From Physella acuta (taxonomy: Eukaryota > Mollusca > Gastropoda > Physidae): a DNA stretch of 64,000 nucleotides. Shown piece after piece: positions 47,970 to 62,235 of this stretch (position 1 is the first letter of the stretch; each line of letters starts with the position of its first letter). The position numbers and the translations under genes were made by a program. Under the pieces are notes generated by a model. The model saw nothing but the letters and a program-made list of their open reading frames with translations. It did no database searches and had not been told where the DNA came from. The stretch is from positions 1 through 64,000 of the forward strand of contig NW_026733074.1 in the NCBI RefSeq assembly GCF_028476545.1, in the 5' to 3' direction.

Positions 47970-50119
47970 TGTACAACAAATAAAAATTGTAAAATTTGAA
48001 GGTAAAAGTTGGTTATTAGCAAGTGCAGTGAATGTTACTGTCAAGAAGCTGACAATTTAAAAAGTTGCACAATCTGCTGATATAATGGTTTTGATCACTT
48101 AGGATGTATTTTTATCCACCAAACATTACATTCCATGTCACAATGTATTTCTTTGACCAACAAATGTAACCACATTTTTATCAATTTATCTGGCATCTTC
48201 AACATGTTATCACTTGTTATCTTATCACATTCCATTTTGCTGTGTTGGCACTGTCACATACACTGTTGACATTCCAAATCATACCAGATCTTCACCAAGA
48301 TAAAAACATTTTTTTAAAAGTAAAAGTAACTTACAATAGCGAATGACCTACTTAAATTTATCCTGGTAAAGCAGAGTAAATAATCTATTTTATACTTTAC
48401 GAACATGAGAAAACTTGCATTATTTACAGCAAATATTAGTGTTTTTATCACACTAGATGTTATCTGTTATTTACATTATACTGTCTTCACATACATGTTC
48501 AAATGAATTAATGGCTGTTATTTACACATCTATTGTCTTCACTTGTTAGAAGAAAGCAAATACTGGTTGTGTTTTATTTCTATAAATTGTGATACATTTT
48601 CTTGTAGTTATTGAACATATATTTATTTATTTTAAAAAAAATTGTTTTAAGGTTTGTGAAAATATTTTGCTTTGAATATTCTTTAATTTTCTCACGCACT
48701 TGTGTCATTATACCAAAGAATTATTTCTCATTCATCATTTTTATTCTTCGGGTACAATTAATATTTTGATATACTCAGTTGTTTAAAATTTAACTTAAAA
48801 ATATACCTTGATCACTGTGACTGGGGTAAGTGATGGTCAAGTATGCAGTATTTTATATCTTGCAGGGTTGTCCATTTAAATTTAGGCCATAAATCAAAAT
48901 AAAAACTGTGAGAGTAGAGTATTTCTGCTCAGTTTTTGTTAGGCCCTGGGGGGTGTGTAGTTAAATCTCAAACGGTTTTTCATTAAAACCAAGTTATGTC
49001 GTTAAAATAAAATGTCTTTATGTGTTATGAATTTTATCAAAGGGTAATTAGCTGTTCCTGTTTGTTTTTTTGTGTTAGTACTGTAAAGATATTTCAGTCT
49101 CAATGCTTGAAAGGGTATATTGACAGTATTGAAATTGTGTATTACCTGGCAAGTGGCCAGTGATATTTTATATAAACCAGGAAGGTAAACACAAGGAAGG
49201 CCAAATCTATACATTTTTTTATTTTCTTCTGTGATTTAGTTTTTAGCCAACAGTATATTGATTAGTTAACCATTTTTATGTCCAGAGTTTTATTTTTAAC
49301 ATTTGGCAGCATATTTTTAAACATTTGCCATTCAAACCTTTTTATTTCCACTAGAAGTGCTTTAAAAAACAACTATAAGAACATTTTTTATTTTATTATA
49401 TTTGTTGTTTTATTTTCTCAAATAGACCATAGAAAATGTATTCACATCATTTGATTCTTATTACCGTTTTACATTAATTGCTCAATAATTAATTCTTTCA
49501 TTACAAAAGATGCCCACCTTCACACATGAAACAAATTTACACCATATTTTATTCAGTATTTAGGCTGCAATCAAAAAGGTTGAAATTTGACTTTTTAGAA
49601 GAACTGTAAAACACTTTCTTTAACAAAGCTAGATACTTTAACCACACAAAAACCATTTCTGGTGGCTTGGATTTTGTTTATAGTGCCATGTATATTTGTA
49701 TTATACTGTAGAGAGACATTAATTTACAATGTATATCTGTAGTATTTTTTTATATCTCTATATTCAAGTCACTAATTATTAACACTTTGTTACAAAGGTG
49801 GGATTGACAATTTTCCTGTGCCATTTTTTTGTATTTTTTGGAATATTCATTTATATTACTCACTTTCATTTTTACTTTGATGTAAAAAAAAATATTTTTG
49901 TGGGCATAATAAGTATGTAGGTTGGTCTATTTGATCTGATGTATATTTGTTTGCTTGATGCTTATACTTAGATCAACAGCTTCCACTGCTATTATAACTG
50001 AATGGTCGCCTAATTACCTGTCATGAACGGGTATTATGGTGAATGTTATACTTTTTATACACAAGCAATAATGTCCTTCAAATAAATTCATGTAGATGTA
50101 AAGAGGGAGCAGTAAATTA

Positions 50120-50310
50120 CACACCCCCCCCCCCACACCAATTACCCCCCCCCCCCCTAGTTACTCCCTCCCCCACTTCATCATTACCCCTTGGATAATT
50201 TACCCCATGATAATTTATTCTTCCCCCCCCCCCCCCCCCCAGCCCACACTAAAAATACTGCAGTGGGACATTACCCCACTGTCAATTACCCCCAACTTTT
50301 TAGAGATAGA
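50120..50310. repeat. C-rich low-complexity island
   Basis: C runs at about 50125, 50146 and 50222-50241, with recurring ATTACCCC and CAATTACCCC. It may be a decayed C-rich array or part of a small element; no target duplication was found. Confidence 0.6.
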
Positions 50311-53041
50311 TATGGATAGGTTAAGGATAAGTTAGGATATGGTTTAAGGTTGGGATAGCAATTTGGTTTGTGATAGGGATAGGATAAATAATCCTATCTG
50401 GGATAAATTTGGAAAGGTGCTCCAGATCTAAAGTTTTGAATAATCTCTCATTTCATACTTATAGATATTATTTTTTCCAACGTGGGGACCTCCCTAATTT
50501 AAGTGCCACTTTGAAGCCTGAACTAAGGCCCATAATGTTTCTTGTGACCTGAAATGTCTCCCCACTTGATTACACTTGAAGGGCTATTTTAACAAATGGT
50601 GGGAACTAGAGGTCTAAATGATCGAGCTGGGTTTCTTTATTTATATTGCCACTTTGTATGTGTTTCTTTAAAACTTGGCTTTTAAGTAGATAAACACTGG
50701 TTCCCCTTTACAAGCAATATCCTATTTTTATGTAACAAATAAAGAAGTGATGATTTTATGCAATACTTTAATTTTAGTTTTTATAAACAACTAGCTATTC
50801 AACATTTAGTTTTTTTATTTAATCATTTAAAAAAAAATAAGTAGTTGATGTAAAATATCAACATGTAGATGCATAATACAAATATATTACATTGCTTTTA
50901 ATGTGAAATGTAGCTTAATTTATACAGAGTAGTCAATCTTGGTGCTAATTACTACTAATTATTTAAGTTCTTGAAGAAAAATGTTAACTCCGGCAAGTTT
51001 AGTAGTTTTTGTAAAGATATGGCTTGGCTGCTTAGTCACACTCTACAGGTTGGTAAACAAATGTTTAAATTACATCCCTGAATGGCTGTGTCCAGTTGCA
51101 TAATGCATAAAATACAAATTTTTTTAAAAATATTCACGCTAATGACACTTTTTTTATCAATAGGAAAGGAAGGATATGCTAAAAAAAAATATTGATTTAT
51201 CTTTACAAAATTGGAACTAAATTGTTTGTTGTTTTTGGAATAATTTCCTGTTTAGCCTTGATTTCTTCTGAGTGAATGTTTGCCATATGCCAGTAGTTCT
51301 ATGTGATTTCTACTCTAAATTAATGCTGGCCTGATTTCTTACTTCTGTCATTTTAAAACAGAACAAAAATGTTTTATTTAAAATTGATTACACCCCCACA
51401 TGTTTATTTTTTAATTTTTTTAATTCTCTATTTACCTGCTATAGTGTAAGAAAAAATATTTTTGATTAGTGACAGTCAAATTACCTAAAATATAATAAAA
51501 TGTATGAATAAATTACAAAATCTTTGTTTTTCTTATTGTTTGTCTGATTAGGTCTATATATTTTGGTATTTATATAACTTTGGTGCTTATAGTGGTTTTT
51601 TCTGTTTCTCTAGGTTTGGGTTATGTGGGCAGTGTAATACCTAGCTGAACTGACATGAAGTGAATTATCTGGAAGCATAATTTTCATATGATATCAAGTC
51701 AACTATTTATGTGCTAGTATAACTTTCGTATGACATGAACTAGTTATCTGCAGTATAACTTTTATATTTCTACCTTATCAGGGGTGGGAAAAGGAGGGCT
51801 TGGACTTTTAAGTAGAGCTGTAATATATTTGGGATTTAAAAAAATATAAGTAACTTAATATTTTGAGTACAACTATTCTTCCCCTTCAAACATCTAGATC
51901 TATAACAGTCCTTTAAAAAAAAATGTAATACTTTTATTTCCAATTAAAACAAGTAACATCAACATGTGTGTGAGTACATTTGCCTGTAGTAACATATATA
52001 AAAGATTTACAGCAAACCAATTGACATAAACTTTACATAAGATTTGCACATAATTACATAAGACATCTGTTATTTACAGAATGCTATGTAAAAGAGGGAA
52101 TTTTTTTATCTATAGCAGTACTCTAATTTTTTTTTTATCACCAGCCTTCATTTTAATTCTTGCTTTAATAAACTTATACAAGGGAGGTAATGTATAATTG
52201 TTTGAAAAAGTAAAAAGAAATTAATTTAAAACTTAAAATAAGCAACTTGTTGACAAAATATTTTGTTATGTAGCTTTGTTATGTACAAAACGAAATAATT
52301 ATAAACATTAATACAAGTATTTTGTGCGTTACAAATCATTTTAAATAACAATAATAGTTATACATAAAACAATATCGGTTTTCTAATCAACTTTCTAACA
52401 AATAATATTCCTTTTAACAGAATGCACTCTGACGAATGTTCAATTGTAATAGTAGGCCTACTTCAATAGTTATGGCTGTTAAATAAATAAAAAAAAAAAG
52501 AAAAAAAAAATGGCTGTTAGCAGTGTTACTGATGAATTATTTCTTAAAAGCTATTAATATTGTAGATTGAAGCTAGCGTTTATTATTTAAAAATCAATTA
52601 AGTAGAACAATTAGTTCAACATCCACATTATATTTTAAAAATTTTATTTTGTAAAATAATAAACAATAATCTTAATTTTTACTAAATTAATATCTTGTTA
52701 TTTTTAGATTTTGGTGAAAAGATTAGGTTTTCCCTCTTGTTCATAGGTTTTAGAAAGGATTTATCTCTAAGTAGTCCCAACCTCCACTCCCTCACACAGA
52801 CCACGATGTTTTTTTTTATTCTACTTCTTCACAGACTGTGGTGTTTTGTAAAATAAATATTGGGAGTCACATAATTAAATAATAGAAGTGATTTTAACAG
52901 CTTCATAAAAAAGCGATTGGCGAAGCTTATAGATCAACTAAAATGTTATTAAAACAATAATATGTTGGCTGGCAACTTTTTATATATATATTTTTTTTTG
53001 GCTTCCAAATTTTTAGTATGCCACAGGTTGGTGTTACATTA

Positions 53042-53257
53042 GGTTCCCAGCAAAATATGAAACGGAATATAGCGCAAACAGAAGAATGCGCTAAATTTTA
53101 AAAAATGTGCACACAGAAAAAATGCGCTAAAAGAAAGTGTGGAATTTTCTGTATGCAATTTATTTTCTGTTTCCGTATTTTCTGTGTGCGCACTTTTCTC
53201 TTTGCGCATTTTTCTATGTGCGCATTTATCTGTTTGCGCACTTTTTTCTGGTCACCG
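53042..53257. mobile_element. Fold-back (long imperfect palindrome) element
   Basis: The left half contains GCGCAAACAGAAGAATGCGC and 'tgtgcacacagaaaaaatgcgc'; the right half contains GCGCATTTATCTGTTTGCGC and 'gtgcgcatttttctatgtgcgc', which are their approximate reverse complements. The termini GGTTCCCAGCAAAA and TTTTTTCTGGTCACCG are roughly inverted. Possible 8-bp flanks TTACATTA (53034-53041) and TTATATTA (53258-53265) match at 7 of 8. The right arm is also internally repetitive (about 19-20-bp TGTGCGCATTTTTC units). A local repeat that became palindromic is an alternative. Confidence 0.6.
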
Positions 53258-53998
53258 TTATATTAATGTGGCAACAAAGATGATGGGGAGTTCAGGAGCC
53301 TCTAATATAGGCCGCGTCAACCAAACATCGTATACAAATTATTTCAATAGGCACACACTTTGTGTTTATCACGTGATACACAATTATTTGCACAGCAGAC
53401 GACGATACAATAATAGTTTTTGTTCACATCGCCATGAGCAGCCTGGGCGTTGGGTGCAACCAAACATGTTGTTTGAAATTAGACCGCTCGATTTAGGGAT
53501 AACAAAACCGGTCTCAGGTTTCTGATGCAAAAGTTTCGGGTTTCAGTGGTAGAGTTTTTAGTCTAAGATACCAGTAGATAAAAACAAAACGAGAAAACTG
53601 TGACCATGCTTTACACGAAACAAACATACCATGACCCCGATTTAATATCGGCTGCAGGTTTTTTATTTTGAAGTACCGGGTCGGCCAAAACAAGTTTTTA
53701 TCAACCAAACCAGTGGCGTGGCTGCCCAGCTTTAGCTCCGGGTGGTGCACCGTCCACCGTTATACACCAGCACTCCATCATTAGGTCTGTTGGTGTGGTC
53801 ATGTTTGGAGAATTTTGCTATACGTTGCCGGTGGTAGCCTCGTTGTCAGCACATCTATGTGTAGCCCCGTAACAACAGGGGCAGTGCACATTATAATTAT
53901 AGAAAACTAAAACTTTAGACCACCCCTGTTCCACATACCATTTTCACAAGGCCGCTATCCCCCTCATATTAAGTGTTTCTTTCAGGCATTCCCAGGAC

Positions 53999-54000
<2 letters not shown>
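53258..54000. other. Non-coding stretch with a possible solitary hAT end
   Basis: CAGTGGCGTGGCTGCCCAGC at 53711 resembles the family A terminus, but no matching right end or duplicated flank was found. Short open frames show no domain. Confidence 0.35.

Positions 54001-54089
<89 letters not shown>
54001..54089. repeat. (TA)n microsatellite with (CA) tail
   Basis: About 80 bases of pure TA followed by ACACACACA. Confidence 0.95.
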
Positions 54090-54284
54090 ATCAGTGCCTT
54101 CCGCCCTATAGTTTAAAGCCCCCCTTCCCAGGAAAAAATAAATTAACCCTACTCACATTACAAAACACCTCAATTTAGTGACAAGTGATGAAAAGATAGG
54201 ATAGATAAGAATCACCCATAACGAAATGATGGAGAGATATCGACCACGATCGTTGAATGAAGTATTGAGCTCTAAACGACTCCC

Positions 54285-54775
54285 CCCTCCTCCCCATGAA
54301 ACTACCAATCCTATAAACTCACCCCCCCCCCCCCCCGAAATTACCAAACCTATAGACTCCCCCTCCCCACCCAAACTACCAACCTTATACACTCAGCCCC
54401 CCCCCCTCCGAAATTACCAACCCTATATATTCAGTTTCCCCCGAAATGACCAAACCTTTACACTCACCCCCCCCCCCCCGCCCAAAAAAAAAAAAAAACT
54501 ACCAACCCTATAGGCCTACACCAGGGGTCGGCAACCTGCGGCTCTTTTGATATCAAGATGCGGCTCTCCAGCTCCTTGAACAAATACTAATAATCTTAAT
54601 CAAAAAATAAAATATTTCAAATTAAAAAAAATGTTAGTGGCTCTTTAAAACCAGGGAACTTTTGAAAATTGTAACTTGTGGCTCTTCCGCTTCAAAAGGT
54701 TGCCGACCCCTGGCCTACACTCACACCCTCCTCCCCTTGAAACTACCAACCCTATACACTTATACACTCAGCCAT
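54285..54775. repeat. About 40-bp C-rich tandem array interrupted by a hAT element
   Basis: Imperfect units of 'ccgaaattaccaaccctata' plus 'cactcacccc' and a C run repeat from 54285 to 54513 and resume after 54713 ('actaccaaccctatacac'). The hAT-type element at 54522-54712 is inserted between them. Confidence 0.8.
54522..54712. mobile_element. hAT-type miniature element (family C)
   Basis: 191 bp. The left end CAGGGGTCGGCAACCTGCGG and right end GGTTGCCGACCCCTG are perfect inverted repeats over 15 bases. Perfect 8-bp target duplications GCCTACAC lie at 54514-54521 and 54713-54720. 'GGCTCTT' occurs in both halves. CAGGGGTCGGCAACC termini are a recognised hAT type found in many animals. Non-autonomous. 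Confidence 0.93.
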
Positions 54776-55385
54776 ATTGAATACCCGTCTTAAATCATGT
54801 CTCAGAGTGTCATACTTGACAAACAGGTCTCCTCCAGCAAAACATAATATGCACTCTACTTCACCTACCCACGTTTAAAAGATGTGCCATGTCTACACTG
54901 GGCCAATTACTATGCAGCAAGGAAAGTATTTTATCGTTTACAATAATACATTTTTGTGTCACGTGCTTTGATATTTTTAACAATCACATGACCTCCTCAG
55001 TACACATTACTGTAGCTTATTTGGAGTATCTGCGACCCAAGCTTCATTGCTGAAGCGCATTTAAAAAGATTGGCCGAACTCTCTCGCTTTTTAAGGTAGA
55101 TAAACTCGAGCATTGGGTAGATTAAAATTTGGCCTAATCAAATACTTCCTGGTACATTTTTTGCCATACCATTTTGAAATCTATATGAAAGTGGCCCACA
55201 TTGAAAGATATATTGATTGAAACGGTTCAATAGACTTGCATAGATCTAAACAGTACTGGAAAAATATGTTTGACTTATTAAAGGCATGGTAAAAATGTTG
55301 GAACACCATCTCCTTCTTTTGGTTTGATTCCTTTTTGTTGAAAAGTAAAGTATTTATTAGACAGTAGAAAATGTGTGTGTTTTTG
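54776..55385. other. Non-coding, possible SINE tail
   Basis: 'gcactctacttcacctac' at about 54850 resembles the 3' end of the SINE family at 8876. Otherwise unique sequence without a gene. Confidence 0.35.
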
Positions 55386-55526
<141 letters not shown>

Positions 55527-55599
55527 GCCTATATATGTGTGTGTGTGTATATGCCCGAGAGAACAACACTCTGTGCTTAAGTATACTCTTAAAAGATAG

Positions 55600-56260
55600 C
55601 ACTCATCACACCAGAACCCACCTCTCACACCAAAACCCACTCCTCACACTAGAACCCACCCAGAGTTTCTTCCAGGCATCTCTTCGGGACCGCCCCCCCC
55701 CCCCCCGAACGAAATGAAATTTATATAATTTATATAGAAAATATATACTTTTAACAGTGTCCGCCACCCCGAAGAAAGTCTACCGCCCCCCCGAAAATTT
55801 CAAGTGCCCCCCCCCCCCCCGGAGAAAAAAGTCTGGAAGAAACACTGAACCCACCTCTCACACCAGAACCCACCCCTCACACCCACACCTCTCACACCAG
55901 AACCCATTTTTACACCAGAGACCACATGCACTAAACCCCACTCCTTACATGGAAACCCATTCCTCACCAGAACCCACCTCTCACAATAGAACCCACCTCT
56001 CACACAAAAACCCACCCCTCACACCAAAACCCACCCCTAACACCGGAACCCACCCCTCACACTAGAACCCACCCCTCATACTAAAACCCACCTCTCACAC
56101 AAAAACCCACCCCTCACACTAGAACCAATTCTTACACCAGAGACCATCCCTCACACCAAAACCCACCCCTCATGCCAGAACCCACCCCTCACACCAAAAC
56201 CCACCTCTCACACCAGAACCCACCCCTCACACCAAAACCCACCCTTTACACCCCTTACAA
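55600..56260. repeat. 19-bp minisatellite interrupted by a hAT element
   Basis: Units of CTCACACCAGAACCCACCT with A/G and C/T variants, repeated before 55660 and from 55848 to about 56250. The hAT-type family B copy 3 lies inside. A 102-codon frame (55757-56065) runs through both and is an artefact. Confidence 0.9.
55661..55847. mobile_element. hAT-type miniature element (family B), copy 3, full length
   Basis: 187 bp. Ends CAGAGTTTCTTCCAGGC and GTCTGGAAGAAACACTG. Perfect 8-bp flanks AACCCACC lie at 55653-55660 and 55848-55855; because the host is a tandem repeat containing AACCCACC these could be fortuitous, but copies 1 and 2 confirm the 8-bp rule. Internal sequence nearly identical to copy 1, with C runs beside both termini. 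Confidence 0.92.
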
Positions 56261-57339
56261 TTTATTTATTTTCTGTTCCTTTTGCTTCATCTTTACAAAT
56301 TATCCATTTTCTGTTTCATTACTTCATCCTTCAAGTTATCTATTTTCAATTCCTTTGCCTCATTTTGTTTCATCCTTTCAAATTATCTTTTTTCTGTTTC
56401 AAGACTTCAAACACAGTCACTTGACTTAACCTCCGCTATCCTAACTTACAGATAACCTTTAACCTACGTCCAACGTAACCGACCCTCCCCACCCCAGAAC
56501 CTACCTGCATAAGCTCCCACAACCTGAGACCAGGAAGTAATGAGATAACAAAGTACACCTCGCCTCACGTAAGTATTTTAAATACAAGCTTGGGAATTTT
56601 ACCGTGCTAAAGATAGATGTGTATAGGTATTTAATCAACACACTTACATTTAATGTTTATTTGTTACGCAATGCGGTTAAAACTCATTTAGAGGTAAAAA
56701 GTTACATGAGTTTGCTACAATAATTTCACAAGTAACAAGTAAGTTGTTTAAGTTAAAAATCAATCGTGTGTGTATGTATTTTAAAAATACTTTAGTTGCT
56801 TAAGTTATTATCGAAGTATAAATATTTAACGAAGATAAGCAATATTTCAAGCCAAATTGACACTATTTGATTGGGTAGAAAATATGGGTAGGATTATGAT
56901 TACAATCTGTAGATTGTATTAGTGATATAACCGCCTTTATGGTGAGGGTTGTCATTCAAGGTTGTGTCTACAGGTTTGTAAGGTTGTCATTTAGACAACG
57001 GAAGTATTTTAATTGATGTTGGATTAGTCCTAAGTCTACTGATAAGTTTCCGGCGATCAAAGCTGTTCAATGAATAATTCACTGTTTTTTTTTAGAGAAA
57101 ACATGCATTTAATGAATGAATCAACCGCACTATTTTAATACAGAAAATATGCAAATAATGAATGAATCATCATTTCTATTTTCATACAGAAAAAAAAATG
57201 CAAAAAAATTATAGAAAATTAAGGTCAAAAAGGATTTTTGTTTGTTTTCTTTTCCAGTTGGTGATAAGTTGAAAAAAAATATTTCCCTTATTTACTACCA
57301 TCACGATCCATCTTCAAACACACACTGTCGTCCGAAATC
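56261..57339. other. Non-coding; possible 5' exon of the downstream gene
   Basis: T-rich then AT-rich sequence. A strong donor-like CTCAC|GTAAGTATTT near 56569 follows a unique, less AT-rich stretch (56440-56568) and could end a non-coding first exon of the PH-SH2 gene; another donor-like AAAC|GTAAGTATCC is at 59299. Both are guesses from consensus only. Confidence 0.3.
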
Positions 57340-58161
57340 AGATCGATTTATATATTCAATTAGTTTAAAATACAGCTTTAAAGTATCGAATTTTTAATTC
57401 AAACTTAAACCTAACACTGTGGCTTTATACAGTTCGATTCATATATTCAATTAGTTCAAAATACAGCTTTAAAGTATCGATTTTTAAATTCAAACTTAAA
57501 CCTAACACTGTGGCTTTATACAGTTCGATTCATACATTCAATTAGTTTAAAATACATCTTTAAAGTATCGATTTTTTAATTCAAACTTAAACCTAACACT
57601 GTGGCTTTATACAGTTCGATTCATATATTCAATTAGCTTAAAATACAGCTTTAAAGTATCGATTTTTTAATTCAAACTTAAACCTAACACTGTTGCTTTA
57701 TACAGTTCGATTCATATATTCAATTAGTTTAAAATACATCTATAAATTATCTATATTTTAATTCAAACTTAAACCTAACATTGTTGCTTTATACAGTTCG
57801 ATTCATATATTCAATTAGTTTAAAATACATCTATAAATTATCTATATTTTAATTCAAACTTAAACCTAACTCTGTGGCTTTATACAGTTCGATTCATATA
57901 TTCAATTAGTTTAAAATACGGCTTTAAAGTATCGATTTTTTAAAATTCAAACTTAAACCTAACACTGTGGCTTTATACAGTTCGATTCATATATTCAATT
58001 AGTTTAAAATACATCTATAAATTATCTATATTTTAATTCAAACTTAAACCTAACTCTGTGGCTTTATACAGTTCGATTCATATATTCAATTAGTTTAAAA
58101 TACATCTATAAACTATCTATATTTTAATTCAAACTTAAACCTAACACTGTGGCTTTATACA
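57340..58161. repeat. 91-bp tandem array, nine copies, two unit types
   Basis: AGTTCGATTCATATATTCAA recurs at 57431, 57522, 57613, 57704, 57795, 57886, 57979 and 58070 (91 bp, once 93). Unit type A has 'gctttaaagtatcgattt' and type B 'tctataaattatctatattt'; the order is A-A-A-A-B-B-A-B-B. A preceding diverged copy starts near 57340. Confidence 0.95.
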
Positions 58162-58669
58162 GCTTAGCCAGTTTTACCATAAAAATGAATGAATACATGC
58201 TTGATTTATGAGGTGTGTGTTCGTTGATAAGACTGTGTAGCAGTAAAAAAAATGTTTAGCTATGTGTTGAAGTTACAATCTTATGGCCAGCTGAGGCATA
58301 AATGGTAAATGATTTTCTGCAAGATCTAAAATATACTAAATTTGCTTTCGAAAAACCTCTAGTTAATAATTATTTTTTGTTGTTGAAATGTTGAGGTTTC
58401 TGTAAAACAAAAATACGAATCTTATATAACATGGTAAACAGTTTTATGCCGGTAATTTTTAATGCAGTAAGAGAAGAAACAGCTAAATTCACAATTTTTA
58501 AAATTTCAACAGTTAAGTAACTGGTTTAAATTGTTTAGTCATAGCTCTTAACAGTTCATAACCACATTTGAGCAGATTATTGAGAGTTTTACAACAATTT
58601 TCTCAAATATAATTAATTAGTCGGAATATAGTGTTTGGTCCATTTGTCATGGAACAATAATTGAACGTT
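58162..58669. other. AT-rich non-coding, nothing recognisable
   Basis: Unique AT-rich sequence; no gene, repeat or signal could be supported. Confidence 0.4.
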
Positions 58670-59260
58670 ACGCCCATAAGTGAAAGTAAACAAAATAACC
58701 CACTAAACACACACGAGTAAACAAAATTACCCGCTAAACAAACTCAAGTAAACAAAATTACCCGCTAAATACACACAAGTAAACAAAATAACCCGATACC
58801 CATACGCAAGTAAACAAAACAATCCCACATTCACAAACAAGTAAGAAAAAATAAACAAACTCACTCAGACACAAACAACTAAAATGACTCCAAACTCACA
58901 CTAGTAAACAAAGCCCCCCCCCTCATATAAATAAGCAAAATAACCCACATTTTACACCCACAAGTAATCGAGCCCCCCTCCCCCCACACACACATACAAG
59001 TAATAAACCTAAAAAATAAACACTCACACAAAAGTTAACAAAATAATCACCACACTCACACTCAAGTAGACAAAACAACCAGACTCACTCAGATACAATT
59101 AAATAATATAATCCCACGCACTCACACACAAGTAAATAAAATAACCCTACACTCACACAAGTTAATACCCCCCCCCCCCCCACACGCACACATAAGTAAA
59201 CAAAAAAATAACCCCACTCACACACATGTAAATAAAAACGCCCCCCCCCCCCCCTACAAG
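58670..59260. repeat. Degenerate about 30-bp A/C-rich tandem repeat
   Basis: Many imperfect units of 'aagtaaacaaaataacccgc' followed by TAAACACACAC; copies drift in length and include C runs at about 58915, 59167 and 59238. The + strand is nearly free of G and T-poor. Confidence 0.75.
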
Positions 59261-60217
59261 TTCAACTACACACACTCCAGGATACTGTCAAAACAAACGT
59301 AAGTATCCTAATATACCTTCCATCTCACTGGGTCCTAAATATTGATCCGGTGGCGACCCATTTTTATAAAACCCAAGTGACCTTCGACCCAGATATAACT
59401 AAAAACACATTTTAAACACCTTAAAATTTATTTTAAAAATGCATCCTAGTGTATAATGTTTTAGTTTACTGAACAATTTAGCTACCAGTTTCCCCCCCCC
59501 CCCCCCCTCCACCACCACCACAGGAAACCGATCAAAACCTCTATCTGATGATCAAATCCACGTAAACGACATAGGGAATTCCTTCACCAAAGTTTGCGTT
59601 TCGTGTACAAAGATTTTCCGACTTTTTAAAATCCCATTACACAGAACAACTGAAGCGTAACATTGTATGGTGTGAATTTTGATAGGGTGTATTAAGTTAC
59701 ATATTAAGTCCATTAAATTTAGAAATATATCTTTTAAAAATGAGCTATTTAGTTTTCAAGAAAACCTTAAATATTCAGAGGGTTTTCTGGAAACCAGAAA
59801 GGCTCATTTTAAAAAAAAAAAAAAATTTAATTAAATGAAAATACTTTGGCAGTAATAAAAAAAAAAAACGCACGTAGACTTCTAGCTGTGCTATAGTTTT
59901 AAATCTAAGTGCATAAAACTGCATATTAAAAGAGTGATTACACGAACAACGTCATATAAGACACATTTTAAACATTTTAAACTTTAGATGTATAATGTTC
60001 AGATTCAATTAGTTTCTGGAGGATTTTATTTTTGTTTCCATCCATTTTATGTTTTTATTCTTATTTTTATTTTATTTTCTCAGTATTTTAATTTTCTTCC
60101 TATATTTGAGGATTTTAATTTTATATTTTCCTGCACTTGAGGTTGTTTTATATTTAATGTTTTCCTACATTTAATGGTTTTGTTTTTATGTTAACTTACA
60201 TACATGAGGGCTGTTAT
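59261..60217. other. Non-coding, with degenerate T-rich repeats
   Basis: Contains a C run at about 59492-59506 and, from about 60003, loosely repeated TTTTCCTACATTT / TTTTATATTTTAATG strings that continue after the hAT-type element at 62055-62160. The element is therefore inserted in a decayed T-rich array. Confidence 0.45.
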
Positions 60218-62046
<1,829 letters not shown>

Positions 62047-62235
62047 GCTGTTATGTATTTATGTTTTCCTATATTTTAAGTTTTTATATTTTAATGTTTT
62101 CCTACATTTTAAATTTTTTATATTTTTATGTTTTTTTTTTACATTTTAGTTTTTATATTTTAAAGTTGTTTTTTTAATTTTGTGATTTTTATTTCCAGAA
62201 TCTCCTTTTTGATGTGAACACCATCAAACCGAACA

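Larger units (their letters stand above)
47681..53041. other. 3' UTR and AT-rich intergenic region
   Basis: No supported coding frame. The first few hundred bases are the likely 3' untranslated region of the kinase gene. Further AATAAA copies occur near 50087 and 50737. A C-rich island at about 50120-50310 stands out in otherwise AT-rich DNA and contains repeated 'aattacccc' strings. Confidence 0.5.

Noticed and set aside
53711-53770. Family A-like terminus CAGTGGCGTGGCTGCCC
   Set aside because: No matching right terminus or duplicated 8-bp flank could be found, so it is at most a solitary or truncated end.
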